From assembly GCF_002368415.1 (NCBI RefSeq), contig NZ_AP018292.1, positions 124,001-188,000 on the forward strand: DNA of 64,000 bases. Direction: 5' to 3'. The translations under genes were made by a program, and so were the position numbers. Below are positions 63,306-64,000 of this stretch, in pieces (the first letter of the stretch is position 1; every line of letters begins with the position of its first letter). A model generated the notes under the pieces. That model was not told the DNA's origin, did not search any database, and saw only the letters and a program-made list of their open reading frames with translations. Source of the stretch: Calothrix sp. NIES-4105 (GTDB lineage Bacteria; Cyanobacteriota; Cyanobacteriia; Cyanobacteriales; Nostocaceae).

Positions 63306-63599
63306 ATGACCGCAATAATAATGAGTGCCCCCGTTCCACCCAAATTCACTAAAAGAGACGAAAGAAAGGCTGTGCAACAATCAACGGTTAAAATTCACTG
63401 CCGTCTACAAGACCTTATAGATGCTCAAGGCATGACCAGAACGGCATTATCTCAAGCTACTGGTTTAACCAGTGCAGCTATTAGGGGATTATGTGAAAAC
63501 ACTGCTAAACGTTATGATGCCGATACTATAGCCGCTTTATGTGACTTTTTTGGGTGCGACATGAATACCCTGTTTGAAGTTGTGCCAAGGGAGAAGTAA
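63306..63599 (+). CDS. XRE/YozG-like HTH regulator
   Basis: This encodes 97 residues with AGGATGTATT before the ATG. The HTH core KIHCRLQDLIDAQGMTRTALSQATGLTSAAIRGLCENTAKRYDADTIAALCDFFGCDMNTLFEVV is the HTH_26/YozG type (Cro/CI-like). It would be a dimeric repressor. It is divergent from the 61662-63134 gene across ~170 nt. Confidence 0.85.
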   Translation: MTAIIMSAPVPPKFTKRDERKAVQQSTVKIHCRLQDLIDAQGMTRTALSQATGLTSAAIRGLCENTAKRYDADTIAALCDFFGCDMNTLFEVVPREK

Positions 63600-63674
63600 T
63601 AGATGGCGCCTTCAGTAATCTGGCAGCACTAGCAATTACAATCGCAGTTTAATGTATAAATTAATGCTTAAATA

Positions 63675-63815
63675 ATGAATTATATGCGGATAAAATGGCG
63701 CCTTGCAGTATTGATGGCTGATAGGGAAATTAACTACAAGGAACTTGCATCACTTACCGGAATGCATCACGTCACTACTAGTAGGCATAAAAATATGAAA
63801 ATTATGCCGGAGTGA
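63675..63815 (+). pseudogene. Truncated HTH protein (N-terminal part)
   Basis: An ATG at 63675 encodes 46 residues: MNYMRIKWRLAVLMADREINYKELASLTGMHHVTTSRHKNMKIMPE. This is the first two-thirds of a small YozG-type HTH domain, with the recognition helix region and then a stop where the last helix would start. It is probably a fragment. Confidence 0.55.
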
Positions 63816-63869
63816 ATTGTTTTGGGTCAGTGTTACAATTACTAAAACATAACAACAAAGGGATGATTC

Positions 63870-64000
63870 ATGGGAGAAGACAAGGGATACGCACTAGCTA
63901 CTGGAGAGTCAGGAGCATATCGCTTGCAAATTCTTAATGCAATCCACCAGCCGTATACAGAGTTTTTAATGCAACGAGTAGGATTAAAAGAAGGAATGCG
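63870..64000 (+). CDS. SAM-dependent methyltransferase (partial, 5' end)
   Basis: From ATG 63870 (AAGGGATGATTC ahead) the 43 visible residues are MGEDKGYALATGESGAYRLQILNAI then HQPYTEFLMQRVGLKEGMR. This is the entry of a UbiE/type-11 class I methyltransferase, in which the following residues (outside the window) would be the SAM-binding glycine-rich loop. The family call is from the typical leader only. Confidence 0.6.
   Translation, partial: MGEDKGYALATGESGAYRLQILNAIHQPYTEFLMQRVGLKEGM

Overview
The window looks like accessory DNA, most likely a large plasmid or a plasmid-derived chromosomal island, from a filamentous (probably Nostocales-type) cyanobacterium. Evidence: an rpoC2 fragment (the split beta-prime subunit with the long cyanobacterial insertion), PEP-CTERM proteins, heptamer STRR repeats, effector-associated-domain architecture, AT-rich DNA, and many families I know mainly from such genomes. 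No rRNA or tRNA gene was seen. GGCGCC (and GCGCGC) palindromes occur every few hundred bases inside and outside genes; the usual cyanobacterial HIP1 octamer was not seen.

Layout. 1-1.4 kb: the start of a glutathionylspermidine-synthase-like gene running off the left edge, plus gene remnants. 1.6-8.8 kb: replication-type module A (TOPRIM/DUF3987 primase-helicase, two small HTH regulators, a ParB-like protein with a duplicated tail). 9-15 kb: Coq4-like protein, a SnoaL-like secreted protein, small or broken genes, and six copies of a ~105-bp dispersed repeat. 15.1-16.5 kb: an IsrB-type (PLMP/RuvC, no HNH) IS element with a probable omega RNA and a frameshift. 16.5-23.5 kb: small phage/plasmid-like genes in two divergent operons around HTH-controlled promoters. 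23.5-30 kb: an iteron-like direct-repeat array, a ~3.1-kb rpoC2 fragment lacking both ends, and an EAD1-sigma70 fusion gene. 30-38.5 kb: 46-bp hairpin repeats, a SUKH immunity-like protein, and replication-type module B (HTH, VapE, second ParB-like protein), ending with a second 72-bp rpoC2 scrap. 38.5-46.2 kb: duplicated PadR-like genes, PEP-CTERM and GFA proteins, GNAT protein, a frameshifted DEAD/DEAH helicase. 46.2-57.7 kb: RTX protein, a large TnpB-like protein, GIY-YIG/HTH gene pairs, and duplicated or decayed segments. 58-64 kb: three secreted PEP-CTERM-type proteins, a long coiled-coil protein, HTH genes, and the start of a methyltransferase.

The most interesting thread is a family of palindromes, all with a 5-nt centre but with different arms (GTGTCC, TGTGAAC, TTGACAAC, TGTGATC, GAGAAC, GGGAAC), placed in intergenic regions. 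The two ParB-like paralogues carry such a palindrome inside their own coding sequence at the same place in the protein, each with different arms: GTGTCC in the gene of module A and TTGACAAC in the gene of module B. Further TTGACAAC sites lie upstream of vapE in module B, and GTGTCC sites lie in the module A intergenic regions. This suggests parallel, self-marking operator or centromere specificities for co-resident replicons. A second thread is the EAD1-sigma fusion lying close to an orphan RpoC2 fragment.

Many genes are broken by one- or two-base slips or single nonsense codons. Coordinates given for broken genes span the whole reconstructed gene. Functions rest on motif recognition by eye; no database search was run.
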